Source: CAZFOB01 sp964520325
GTDB lineage: Bacteria; Actinomycetota; JAICYB01
Length of the DNA stretch: 64,000 bases
Reading direction: 5' to 3'
Assembly: GCA_964520325.1 (NCBI GenBank)
Contig: CAZFOB010000010.1
Location: forward strand, 1 to 64,000
Shown: piece after piece, positions 56,814 through 64,000 of the stretch
Layout: each line of letters opens with the position of its first letter
Numbering within the stretch: position 1 is the first letter of the stretch
Made by a program: the position numbers and the translations under genes
Notes under the pieces: generated by a model
Databases searched by the model: none
Seen by the model: only the letters and a program-made list of their open reading frames with translations
What the model was told of the DNA's origin: nothing

Positions 56814-57466
56814 GCCGTCTCCCGTTCACCGTCGTCGTCCGAAGTGCCATCTGATACGCCACCTGAAACGTCAGGGGGGCCGCTCGCGCGATGCGCCCAT
56901 TCGGGGAACTGTCCTGTGATCTCGTCGCGCAATCTCCGCCGGGCTCGGTGCAAGCGCACCTTCACGGCGCCGGGGGAAATCCCGAGCATCTCGCCGGCTT
57001 CTTCTCCCGACATCCCGTACACGTCGCGAAGCACCACCACGGAGCGGTACGCCTCAGGGAGGCGCTGTACTGATGCCTCCAGCTCGGCCCAGAAGATCCG
57101 ACCAAGAGCCGCCTGTTCGACGTCCATCAAGGCGGTCTCTTCGATGAGCGGGGTCTTCTCGCTTCCGTCCATGGTTTCGATCTCCACCGGCAGGTCCCGT
57201 CTGTTGCGCTTGCGGATCTCCGTCATGCATACGTTGCTCACGATCTTGAACAGCCAGGTGGGAAATGCACCCACCTCACGGAAGCGCTTGAGACCCTTCA
57301 CCATCCGGATGTAGGCCTCTTGCGTCGCCTCGGCGGCGTCGTCCGGGTTGCCCATGAGCCGCAGGGCAAGCGTGTACGCCGCCCGATACGACCCGGAGAT
57401 CAGGTCCTCCATGGCGGCCGAGTCACCTTGCTGTGCGGCCCGGACAAGTTCCGGAGTGACGTCCAA
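56810..57466 (-). CDS. ECF-type RNA polymerase sigma factor
   Basis: 218 residues from TTG 57466, preceded by GGAAGG; the frame is open further upstream but that sequence is not family-like. Region 2: LVRAAQQGDSAAMEDLISGS, GNPDDAAEATQEAYIRMVKG and TWLFKIVSNVCMTEIRKRNR. Region 4: LPEAYRSVVVLRDVYGMSGE, EAGEMLGISPGAVKVRLHRA. It pairs with the zinc-finger anti-sigma overlapping its 3' end. Confidence 0.9.
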   Translation of the reverse strand: MDVTPELVRAAQQGDSAAMEDLISGSYRAAYTLALRLMGNPDDAAEATQEAYIRMVKGLKRFREVGAFPTWLFKIVSNVCMTEIRKRNRRDLPVEIETMDGSEKTPLIEETALMDVEQAALGRIFWAELEASVQRLPEAYRSVVVLRDVYGMSGEEAGEMLGISPGAVKVRLHRARRRLRDEITGQFPEWAHRASGPPDVSGGVSDGTSDDDGERETA

Positions 57467-57559
57467 CGTGGCGCCTTCCGTTTGGTGAAAGACCAGGTGA
57501 GAGAGGTTCAGGTTACAGCCATCGGTAGATGGCACGTCCCGTAGCAGCGACAATGCCGT

Positions 57560-58057
57560 ATGCCGTGGACGTTCGTTCGGCCGGTCGATCTCAGTCTGCT
57601 CGCCGGTCGCCCATTGCTCGACATCGGCACCGGAGACGGTCAGACTCTGCGTTCCCTAGTGACCGAGCCTGGGGTTGTCGTCGGGCTCGATCGAACCTTC
57701 GCTCCGCTGCGTTCAGCGCACCTGCGACGACCGGTGTGCGCCGACGCCCATCGGCTGCCGTTCGCCGACGCGACATTCGACGTCGTCCTCGCGACGGATC
57801 TCTTCCACCATCAAGACGATGCTGCGCTTCGTGTGATCCTCGAAGAAGGCGCGCGCGTTCTCGCTCCTGCTGGACGACTCGTTGCGTGGTGGTACGCCGT
57901 CCCCGGTAGAGGTGGCGCGGGCGATCCATCCTTCCCACGCCGGGTCGACGATGTTGCACGGGCTGCGGCCTCGGCCGGACTGCGGACCACGCCGATCGAA
58001 CTCGAGGTAGCCGAGGGGATGCCCGAAACGGTTGGACTGACCGCTACGCGGCGGTAA
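57560..58057 (+). CDS. Small SAM-dependent methyltransferase
   Basis: 165 residues from ATG 57560, divergent from the ECF sigma gene. PLLDIGTGDGQTLRSL is motif I, VVGLDRTFAPLRSA motif II, and FADATFDVVLATDLFHHQDD the type-11 motif IV. It is short for the family but carries the whole SAM-binding core. Substrate unknown. It is inserted between rpmG and tRNA-Trp in a cluster that is usually compact. Confidence 0.8.
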   Translation: MPWTFVRPVDLSLLAGRPLLDIGTGDGQTLRSLVTEPGVVVGLDRTFAPLRSAHLRRPVCADAHRLPFADATFDVVLATDLFHHQDDAALRVILEEGARVLAPAGRLVAWWYAVPGRGGAGDPSFPRRVDDVARAAASAGLRTTPIELEVAEGMPETVGLTATRR

Positions 58058-58063
58058 TCCCGA

Positions 58064-58228
58064 TCAGCGGGTTTCTTTGTGCAGCGTGTGCTGGCGGCAC
58101 CACGGGCAGTACTTCTTGAGCTCGAGTCTGTCCTTGTGCTCGCGCTTGTTCTTCTGCGTTGAGTAGTTCCGGCGCTTGCACTCCGGACACTCCATGTTGA
58201 TGATCACGCGGACGTCGTTCTTGGCCAT
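58064..58228 (-). CDS. rpmG: 50S ribosomal protein L33
   Basis: 54 residues from ATG 58228, with GAGGGAGC upstream. VRVIINMECPECKRRNYSTQ, KNKREHKDRLELKKYCPWCR carries the two CxxC zinc pairs (C+ form). It is downstream of tRNA-Tyr and tRNA-Met and normally precedes secE. Confidence 0.95.
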   Translation of the reverse strand: MAKNDVRVIINMECPECKRRNYSTQKNKREHKDRLELKKYCPWCRQHTLHKETR

Positions 58229-58261
58229 CGGCTTGCTCCCTCTAGGTTTGCCTTGCGCTTC

Positions 58262-58301
58262 TATCTTCGCTGAGCGCCGCACTTCGTGCATCGCTCGTCG
58301 T
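58262..58301. repeat. Diverged third copy of the 40-bp hairpin repeat
   Basis: TATCTTCGCTGAGCGCCGC then TTCGTGCATCGCTCGTCGT resembles the rplK-rplA units base by base over most of its length, with compensating changes GAGC/GCTC and GCA/TGC in the stem, which supports conservation of structure. It lies between rpmG and tRNA-Met. Confidence 0.7.
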
Positions 58302-58303
58302 AG

Positions 58304-58377
58304 TAGCGGCGGGCGGACTCGAACCGCCGACCCCCCGATTATGAGCCGGGTGCTCTTACCAGCTGAGCTACGCCGCC
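58304..58377 (-). tRNA. tRNA-Met (CAU), elongator-like
   Basis: 74 nt. Acceptor GGCGGCG/CGCCGCT (terminal G-U), D-arm GCTC...GAGC, anticodon stem CCCGG/TCGGG with loop CTCATAA, T-arm CGGCGG-TTCGAGT-CCGCCC region, discriminator A. The paired first base pair favours an elongator over an initiator tRNA. Confidence 0.9.
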
Positions 58378-58378
58378 G

Positions 58379-58459
58379 TGGGGGGAGCAGGATTTGAACC
58401 TGCGAAGCTTACGCACCTGGTTTACAGCCAGGCCCCGTTGGCCGCTTGGGTATCCCCCC
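58379..58459 (-). tRNA. tRNA-Tyr (GUA)
   Basis: 81 nt class II tRNA. Acceptor GGGGGGA/TCCCCCC, anticodon stem CCTGG/CCAGG around loop CTGTAAA (anticodon GUA), an extended variable arm (GTGCGTAAGCTTC), T-arm GCAGG-TTCAAAT-CCTGC, discriminator A. One nucleotide separates it from tRNA-Met, so both come from one transcript. Confidence 0.93.
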
Positions 58460-58528
58460 GAGTTACGAATCACTCGGGCTCTGCCTGGATGCGCCGCTTC
58501 AGCGGCGCCCCACACAGATAGTACCGGC

Positions 58529-59665
58529 CTAGTCGTACAGGTGATTCGCGCTGGACGGTACGAAAAGGCGGCCCTGCACACGCTGTCGGACGAGGGCCGC
58601 GAGGAGCCGGTCGGAGACAAGGCCCTGGCGGCGCGGCTGGACCTCGAGACTCGGGAGCATCCCGACCGAACCGCCCACGGGGTCGAGCAGCGTGAGGAGC
58701 ATCGATGCCTCGATCCCGTCCTTTGCGCGCTCGGGCTGCGCGGACGCGACGCCTTTGGTCTTGACGGCGGCACGCTGGGCCTCGACCCATTTGGGGGCGA
58801 TGTCCAAGGCTTCGTCCAGCCACGCGTCCACCGTGGGCTTCGGCGGCACAGGACCACCGCCGCCGGGATGGATCTCGAAGTGGAGGTGAGGCGTGCCGCC
58901 CCTGGCGTTGCCGGTATCGCCGACATAGCCGAGGACCGTCCCGATCTCCACCCGCCGGCCGATGGCCAATCCCTCGGCCCGTTCCAGCAGGTGAGCGAAG
59001 TAGTACTGCGTGCCGTCCGATCCCCGCATCCAGACGGAGATCCCTCCGCTCGAACCATCGGTCAGACGAGTCACCACCCCCCGATCCGGGGCCCGGACGG
59101 GGGTCCCGAAGTCGGCGAAGATATCGAGTCCGTGGTGTAGGTGGGGCTTAGGTGTGTACCGCGGGTTGAGCCAGTCGTCGAAATAGTGCGCGAGGCCGGC
59201 AACCGGGAAGCGACCCATCCCCTGCACAAGCACCTGATCGAGCGAAGCCCCGAGATCCGTGAGCGGCTCGAGGATCCGGACGAGCTCGACGGTATTTCGG
59301 GGACGCGTCCGAGCGAACACCGGGACGTCGAGCGCCTCCTCCAGACCGGGCGGGAGTTCGTCGTCGAGCTCATCGTCCTTCTTGTCGCCGTCCTTGGTGG
59401 GCTTGGGCGACCTCTCCTCGTCGGGATCTGGTGTCGGCGTTTCCGTGCCGGGCAGGGTCGGCAACGGCGGCTCGGTCGGCGCGGGCGTGGCCGGAGGAGG
59501 CGTGAGCGTCGGAGTTGGTGACGGCGTTGCGGGCGCGGGTGTCGGCGTGGCGAAGATGGGTGGGAACTGCGCCGAGCTCACCGACGACAGCAGGGCGAGC
59601 GCAAGCACCACGGCACCGGTGACGACCGAAAACCGCGTCCAACGTTGGTGCCGGGGACTGCCCAT
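58529..59665 (-). CDS. Secreted M23-family peptidase
   Basis: 378 residues from ATG 59665 with AGGAG upstream. A signal peptide (FSVVTGAVVLALALLSSVSS) is followed by a Pro/Thr-rich linker (ATPTPAPATPSPTPTLTPPP) and a LytM/M23 domain: HHGLDIFADFGTPVRAPDRG (zinc-binding His and Asp) and TPHLHFEIHPGGG (HxH). Zinc-dependent peptidoglycan endopeptidase. It lies immediately downstream of nuoN. Confidence 0.9.
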   Translation of the reverse strand: MGSPRHQRWTRFSVVTGAVVLALALLSSVSSAQFPPIFATPTPAPATPSPTPTLTPPPATPAPTEPPLPTLPGTETPTPDPDEERSPKPTKDGDKKDDELDDELPPGLEEALDVPVFARTRPRNTVELVRILEPLTDLGASLDQVLVQGMGRFPVAGLAHYFDDWLNPRYTPKPHLHHGLDIFADFGTPVRAPDRGVVTRLTDGSSGGISVWMRGSDGTQYYFAHLLERAEGLAIGRRVEIGTVLGYVGDTGNARGGTPHLHFEIHPGGGGPVPPKPTVDAWLDEALDIAPKWVEAQRAAVKTKGVASAQPERAKDGIEASMLLTLLDPVGGSVGMLPSLEVQPRRQGLVSDRLLAALVRQRVQGRLFVPSSANHLYD

Positions 59666-59674
59666 GTGGGACTC

Positions 59675-61153
59675 CTACCCTGCAAGCACGAGTCGGGCCG
59701 CGCTCGCGAGACGCGCGAACGGCTCGGGATAGACCCCGAACACGACGACCCCGCAGAAGGCTACCGCGACGGCGGCCATGATGGGTCGCGGAACGCTCAC
59801 GGCGCCTTCGTCCACAGACTCCTGCAGGTACATCGCGCGCACCACTCCCAGGTAGTAGAAGAGCGAGATCACGCTGTTTACCACCATCGCCACGGCGAGC
59901 AGGACACCGAGTGTCGAACCGGACCCGACCGCAGCAAGGAAGACCGCGAACTTCGCGAACCACCCCGCGAAGGGCGGGATACCCCCGAGGGAGATCATGA
60001 ACGTCGCCAATGCGAGGGCCATCAGGGGGGCGCGGCGTCCGAGTCCGGCGAGATCGCGGACGAGCAGCGTCGGGTACTGCTTCGAAAGCCCGATGACCAA
60101 CGCGAAGGCGCCGAGGTTCATGACTGCGTAGATGCTCAGATAGATCACCAGCGACCGCACTTGCGCGGCATTCGATCCTGCGATCAGCCCCTCGTGCGGC
60201 TCGATGAGCGCGAGCGGGATGAGCATGTACCCGGCGTGTCCGATCGACGAATACGCGAGCAGACGCACGATCTGGCGCTGCCGTAGCGCGACGACGTTGC
60301 CGACGGTCATCGTCGCGATGGCGATCGCTCCCACGATCGGCCCCCAGTACGACGCAAGGTCATGGAAGCCGACCAGCAGCACGAGCAAGAGCCCAACGAA
60401 TCCCGCGGCCTTCGACGACACCGAGAGGAAGGCGGCCAGCGGCGTTGGTGATCCCTCGTAGGTGTCGGGGGCCCAGAAGTGGAACGGAACAGCCGAGACC
60501 TTGAACCCGAACGCGGCGATGATGAACACCACGCCGACGAGCAACATCGAGCGCGACTGACCGACGCCGGCTCCGGCGATGCTTGCCGAGATCTGGGAGA
60601 GATCGGTCGAGCCGGCGAAGCCGTACACGAGTGAGATCCCGTAGATGAGCACACCGGCCGACAACACACCGAAGAGGAAGAACTTGAGAGCCGCCTCGTT
60701 GCTTCGCGGGTTGAGCTTGCGGAGCCCGGCGATCACGAAGGCCGGCGCGGAGACGAGCTCGAGTGCGACGAACAGCATCAGCAGATCGCGGCTCGAGGGC
60801 ATGAGCAGGCACCCCAGAAGGGAGCACAACAACAGGAAGGCGTACTCACCTTCGTAACGGTGTCCGCGCATGGGCGGGATCGACACCCAGATCACGTACG
60901 CCGTCGCTCCGAGGAAGATCAGCTTCATGACGATCGCGAAATCGTCGAGGACGAAGAGTCCACCGAGGGTCGTTGTTGCGTTCGACCCGAGCCGCAGCGC
61001 CGTGAAGATCAACGCCAGGAGAGTCGCACCCAGAGCGATGTAATTGCCGACGACACGGTTGCGGCCGCGGAGTCCGAGATCGAGAACAAGCACGAGGCAT
61101 GCGGATGCACTGATGACGATCTCAGGTGCCAGCGCGCCGTAGTCGATCTGCAA
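59675..61153 (-). CDS. nuoN: NADH-quinone oxidoreductase subunit N
   Basis: 492 residues from ATG 61153. About 14 membrane helices with VPFHFWAPDTYEGSPTPLAA (proton-channel lysine/histidine region), YSSIGHAGYMLIPLA and FMISLGGIPPFAGWFAKFAV. It is one of the antiporter-like proton-pumping subunits of complex I. The gene is 5 nt after nuoM. Confidence 0.95.
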   Translation of the reverse strand: MQIDYGALAPEIVISASACLVLVLDLGLRGRNRVVGNYIALGATLLALIFTALRLGSNATTTLGGLFVLDDFAIVMKLIFLGATAYVIWVSIPPMRGHRYEGEYAFLLLCSLLGCLLMPSSRDLLMLFVALELVSAPAFVIAGLRKLNPRSNEAALKFFLFGVLSAGVLIYGISLVYGFAGSTDLSQISASIAGAGVGQSRSMLLVGVVFIIAAFGFKVSAVPFHFWAPDTYEGSPTPLAAFLSVSSKAAGFVGLLLVLLVGFHDLASYWGPIVGAIAIATMTVGNVVALRQRQIVRLLAYSSIGHAGYMLIPLALIEPHEGLIAGSNAAQVRSLVIYLSIYAVMNLGAFALVIGLSKQYPTLLVRDLAGLGRRAPLMALALATFMISLGGIPPFAGWFAKFAVFLAAVGSGSTLGVLLAVAMVVNSVISLFYYLGVVRAMYLQESVDEGAVSVPRPIMAAVAVAFCGVVVFGVYPEPFARLASAARLVLAG

Positions 61154-61158
61154 CTACC

Positions 61159-62730
61159 TCAACCTCCGAAGATCTTCGCGATCGTTTCGACCGCCGGTGT
61201 CGTGACATCGAGCAACAGCCTCGGGTACACACCGACGGCAAGGATGAGGATCAGCAACGGAGCCCACGCGATCCACTCGAGCGGGAGGACGTCCTCGAAA
61301 GAGTGGTCATCCCACTCTTCCTTCGGGCGTCCGAGGTTCACTCGCTGCAGTAACCACAGGAAGTAACCCGCGGTGAGCAGCGTCCCGACGACACCGATCG
61401 CCATGAGCACGCGGAAAAGCACGACCTTCGCGCTCAGTACCCCGGCCGGGTCGTACGCACCCACGAGCGCGAGGAACTCTCCCCAGAAGCCGGCGAGTCC
61501 CGGCAGTCCGAGCGATGCGATCGAGGAGTACGCAAGAAGTCCGGCGAGCCAGGGCATGAGCAGAGCCATACCGCCGAGGCGCGAGATCTCGCGCGTGTGG
61601 AACCGGTCGTAGGTGGAGCCCACGATGAAGAAGAGCATGCCGGTGATCAGTCCGTGGACGACCATCGCCATGATCGCGCCGTTGATCCCGCGGTCGCTGA
61701 GCGTTGAGATACCGAGCATGACGAAGCCCATGTGGCCGACCGACGAGAAGGCGATGAGACGTTTCATGTCGGTCTGCGCAAGACAGGCCAGCGAGGCGTA
61801 GATGATCGCGATCACAGCGAGGATGCCGATGAACGGCGCCCACACCACAGCGGCGTCGGGGAGGATCGGTAATGAGATGCGGACGAAGGCGTAGGTCCCC
61901 ATCTTCAGAAGGACGGCCGCGAGGATCACGGATCCCACCGTTGGAGCCTCGGTGTGCGCGTCGGGAAGCCACGTGTGGAAGGGCCACATCGGCACCTTGA
62001 TCGCGAAGCCGAGGAAGAGTCCGCCGAAGACCAGGTGTCCGAAGAGCGGCGACCATGCGCCGGCTCCGCCGAGGGCGGACAGCTTCAGCATGTCGAAGGT
62101 GTGCACCACTGCGGGTCCTGGGGCGATATCGCTTCGCAGGTAGAGCGCGATGAAGCCCAGCAGCATGAAGATCGAGCCGAAGAGTGTGTACAGGAAGAAC
62201 TTGATCGCCGCGTACTCGCGGCGGCCGGGGCTTCCCCAGACCGCGATGAGGAAGTACATCGGAACGAGCACGAGCTCCCAGAAAACGAAGAACAGGACAA
62301 GGTCGAGCGACACGAACGTACCGGCCATGCCCGTGGTCAGGAGCAGGATCAGTGCGAAGAACGGCCGCGGATTCTTCGGCTCGGGCATCCACTGCATCGT
62401 GTAGATCACACAGAGGAACGTGACGAGGAAGGTGAGGGCGAAGAGTGGCAGCGAGATGCCGTCGAGGCCGACGTGGTAGCGCGCGCCGATCGTCGGGATC
62501 CAGGTCAGGTCGAGCTCGAACTGCATGCCGGGAGAGCCGAACGAAAAGCGCATCATCAGACCGATCGCCACGATCAGCGGAAGTCCGCTGAAGAGACCGG
62601 CGAGGAAGAAGGCCAGGTTGTCGCCGGCCCTCGACGTTTCTGACGCCTTCGGGACAGCCATGATCACGATCGCGCCGAGCAGCGGGAGGAACACCGCCGC
62701 CGACAGACCCCAGGTCTCGATGCTGCCCAT
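61159..62730 (-). CDS. nuoM: NADH-quinone oxidoreductase subunit M
   Basis: 523 residues from ATG 62730. LGLFSGLPLIV-type helices, FWELVLVPMYFLIAVWG, PFHTWLPDAHTEAPTVGSVI, IAFSSVGHMGFVMLG and GSTYDRFHTREISRLGGMAL are typical of NuoM. The start overlaps the nuoL stop by one base (TGATG). Confidence 0.95.
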   Translation of the reverse strand: MGSIETWGLSAAVFLPLLGAIVIMAVPKASETSRAGDNLAFFLAGLFSGLPLIVAIGLMMRFSFGSPGMQFELDLTWIPTIGARYHVGLDGISLPLFALTFLVTFLCVIYTMQWMPEPKNPRPFFALILLLTTGMAGTFVSLDLVLFFVFWELVLVPMYFLIAVWGSPGRREYAAIKFFLYTLFGSIFMLLGFIALYLRSDIAPGPAVVHTFDMLKLSALGGAGAWSPLFGHLVFGGLFLGFAIKVPMWPFHTWLPDAHTEAPTVGSVILAAVLLKMGTYAFVRISLPILPDAAVVWAPFIGILAVIAIIYASLACLAQTDMKRLIAFSSVGHMGFVMLGISTLSDRGINGAIMAMVVHGLITGMLFFIVGSTYDRFHTREISRLGGMALLMPWLAGLLAYSSIASLGLPGLAGFWGEFLALVGAYDPAGVLSAKVVLFRVLMAIGVVGTLLTAGYFLWLLQRVNLGRPKEEWDDHSFEDVLPLEWIAWAPLLILILAVGVYPRLLLDVTTPAVETIAKIFGG

Positions 62731-64000
62731 CAGATCCCTCCTCGGAGAAAGAGCACGGCGGTGAGAACGATGAGACCGATGAAGAGTCCCGCCGCGTATC
62801 CCTGCACGTTGCCTGACTGGAACCTGCGCATAACGAAGCTGAGCTTGTCGGTGATCCAGGCCATGCCGTTGACGACCCCGTCGATGCCCTTCTCGTCGAC
62901 CTCACGAGCCGCTCGGCCGAGCTGAACCGTGCCGGCAGCGGCACCGTTCACGGCGCCGTCGATGACCTTGCGATCGAGTTTGTCGTAGACGAAGCGCGCG
63001 ATCGGGTACTGGATGGGCTTGACGAAGACCTTCATGTAGAAATCGTCGATGTAGAAACGGCGCTCGGCAGCACGGTACAGAGGGCCGAGCTTGCTGAGTG
63101 GATCGATGATCCCAAGGCCGTACGTGGCCCGCGAGTAGACCCTGAAACCAAGACCGATACCGACTATCGCGAGAACGATCGAGATCCCAGCGATCCACGG
63201 AACGAACTCACCGTGGTGTGCGCCCTCGAAGTGGAACCAATCGGCGAAGAGGTTCCGGAACGGCGTCCCGACCCATCCTCCGACGACCGAGAGCACGGCC
63301 AGGATGATGAGCGGCCACGTCATCGTCGGCGGCGACTCGTGTGGCGTCGCGCCGTGACCCGCGTGGTCATCCGTCGCAGCGCCGGCGATCGGCAGCCGAC
63401 GGTAGCGTCCGAAGAAAGTCAGCGTGCACGCGCGTGCCATGTAGAAGGCGGTGAGGAACGCCGTGATCAGTGCAGCGATGAAGACGAACGTGTGGCCGGT
63501 GTCGTAGGCGGCCGCGACGATCTCGTCCTTCGACCAGAAGCCGGCGAACGGCGGGACTCCGGCCAGGGCAAGAGAACCGACGATGAACGTCGCGTACGTC
63601 ACCGGCATGTACTTCTTGAGCCCACCCATCTCGAACATGTCGTTGCTGTGCACGGCGTGGATCACGCTTCCGGAGCCGAGGAAGAGGAGGGCTTTGAAGA
63701 ATGCGTGTGTCCACAGATGGAAGATCCCGGCCGTCGCGGCGCCGACCGAGAGCGCAGCCATCATGTAGCCGAGCTGACTCACGGTCGAGTACGCGAGCAC
63801 CTTCTTGATGTCACGTTGAACCACCGCGAGCGCCGCGGCCATGAGCATGGTGATCGACGCGATCACCGAGATCACTGCCATGGTCGGCTCGGAGGCCGAG
63901 AAGAGGCTGAAGATGCGTGCGATCATGTAGACGCCCGCAGTCACCATGGTGGCGGCGTGGATGAGGGCCGAAACTGGTGTCGGACCGGCCATGGCGTCCG
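62730..64000 (-). CDS. nuoL: NADH-quinone oxidoreductase subunit L (5' end beyond window)
   Basis: The frame runs off the right edge; 423 C-terminal residues are visible. DAMAGPTPVSALIHAATMVT is the highly conserved channel segment, followed by VLAYSTVSQLGYMMAALSVG, HAFFKALLFLGSGSVIHAVH and PPFAGFWSKDEIVAAAYDTG, then the long lateral C-terminal helix region. The ATG at 63992 lies inside the conserved motif and is not the true start. Confidence 0.95.
   Translation of the reverse strand, partial: DAMAGPTPVSALIHAATMVTAGVYMIARIFSLFSASEPTMAVISVIASITMLMAAALAVVQRDIKKVLAYSTVSQLGYMMAALSVGAATAGIFHLWTHAFFKALLFLGSGSVIHAVHSNDMFEMGGLKKYMPVTYATFIVGSLALAGVPPFAGFWSKDEIVAAAYDTGHTFVFIAALITAFLTAFYMARACTLTFFGRYRRLPIAGAATDDHAGHGATPHESPPTMTWPLIILAVLSVVGGWVGTPFRNLFADWFHFEGAHHGEFVPWIAGISIVLAIVGIGLGFRVYSRATYGLGIIDPLSKLGPLYRAAERRFYIDDFYMKVFVKPIQYPIARFVYDKLDRKVIDGAVNGAAAGTVQLGRAAREVDEKGIDGVVNGMAWITDKLSFVMRRFQSGNVQGYAAGLFIGLIVLTAVLFLRGGI

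Overview
The window is high-GC bacterial chromosome with actinobacterial character. The support is the tRNA-Trp-secE-nusG-rplK-rplA-rplJ-rplL order, a DUF501-Ppx/GppA pair, paired acyl-CoA dehydrogenases, many GTG starts, very frequent ATGA/GTGA/TGATG stop-start overlaps, and several genes whose start codon lies 6-8 nt after a -10-like hexamer (apparently leaderless). Nothing identifies a species; a deep-branching, probably uncultured Actinomycetota (Acidimicrobiia- or Thermoleophilia-like) is my inference.

Left part (1-20 kb) is a defence and accessory island. Positions 1-8063 hold a DISARM-type antiphage locus: drmC (cut by the window edge), drmB, drmA and a drmMII-like cytosine-5 methyltransferase, with a vsr mismatch endonuclease on the opposite strand inside the locus. 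The methyltransferase carries a C-terminal EndoIII/MutY-like iron-sulfur domain, so both genes may deal with 5-methylcytosine deamination. Next come a decayed GntR/YtrA regulator, an XRE regulator, a duplicated hypothetical gene whose second copy is broken, and a chain of toxin-antitoxin modules, some intact (DUF4258/YgiT, a PIN protein with an unfamiliar basic partner, VapBC) and some eroded (a 35-codon HigB-like stub, a BrnT/DUF4258-like tail). A TM0106-family nuclease, a PycTM-like membrane protein and several very small overlapping genes are also here.

Middle part (17-50 kb) is metabolic chromosome. It has two sigma/anti-sigma or regulatory sets, short-chain dehydrogenases, two enoyl-CoA hydratases, a PrpE-type acyl-CoA synthetase behind a two-CDGSH protein, paired acyl-CoA dehydrogenases (fatty acid or steroid side-chain oxidation), a GH3 glucosidase with PA14, and a four-gene cassette (DegT aminotransferase, Gfo/Idh oxidoreductase, neutral-ceramidase-like protein, GH20 hexosaminidase) that looks like amino-sugar glycan or glycolipid breakdown. 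An L,D-transpeptidase, an ABC-2 exporter, a cupredoxin lipoprotein, an MFS transporter and a FecR-domain protein complete this part.

Right part (50-64 kb) is housekeeping: an atypical tRNA with a UAA anticodon, Ppx/GppA-DUF501-S1, the ribosomal/secE-nusG cluster with its L10 leader, rpmG with tRNA-Met and tRNA-Tyr, an M23 peptidase, and nuoN, nuoM and the 3' portion of nuoL. A 40-bp hairpin repeat occurs in tandem between rplA and rplK and again beside rpmG.
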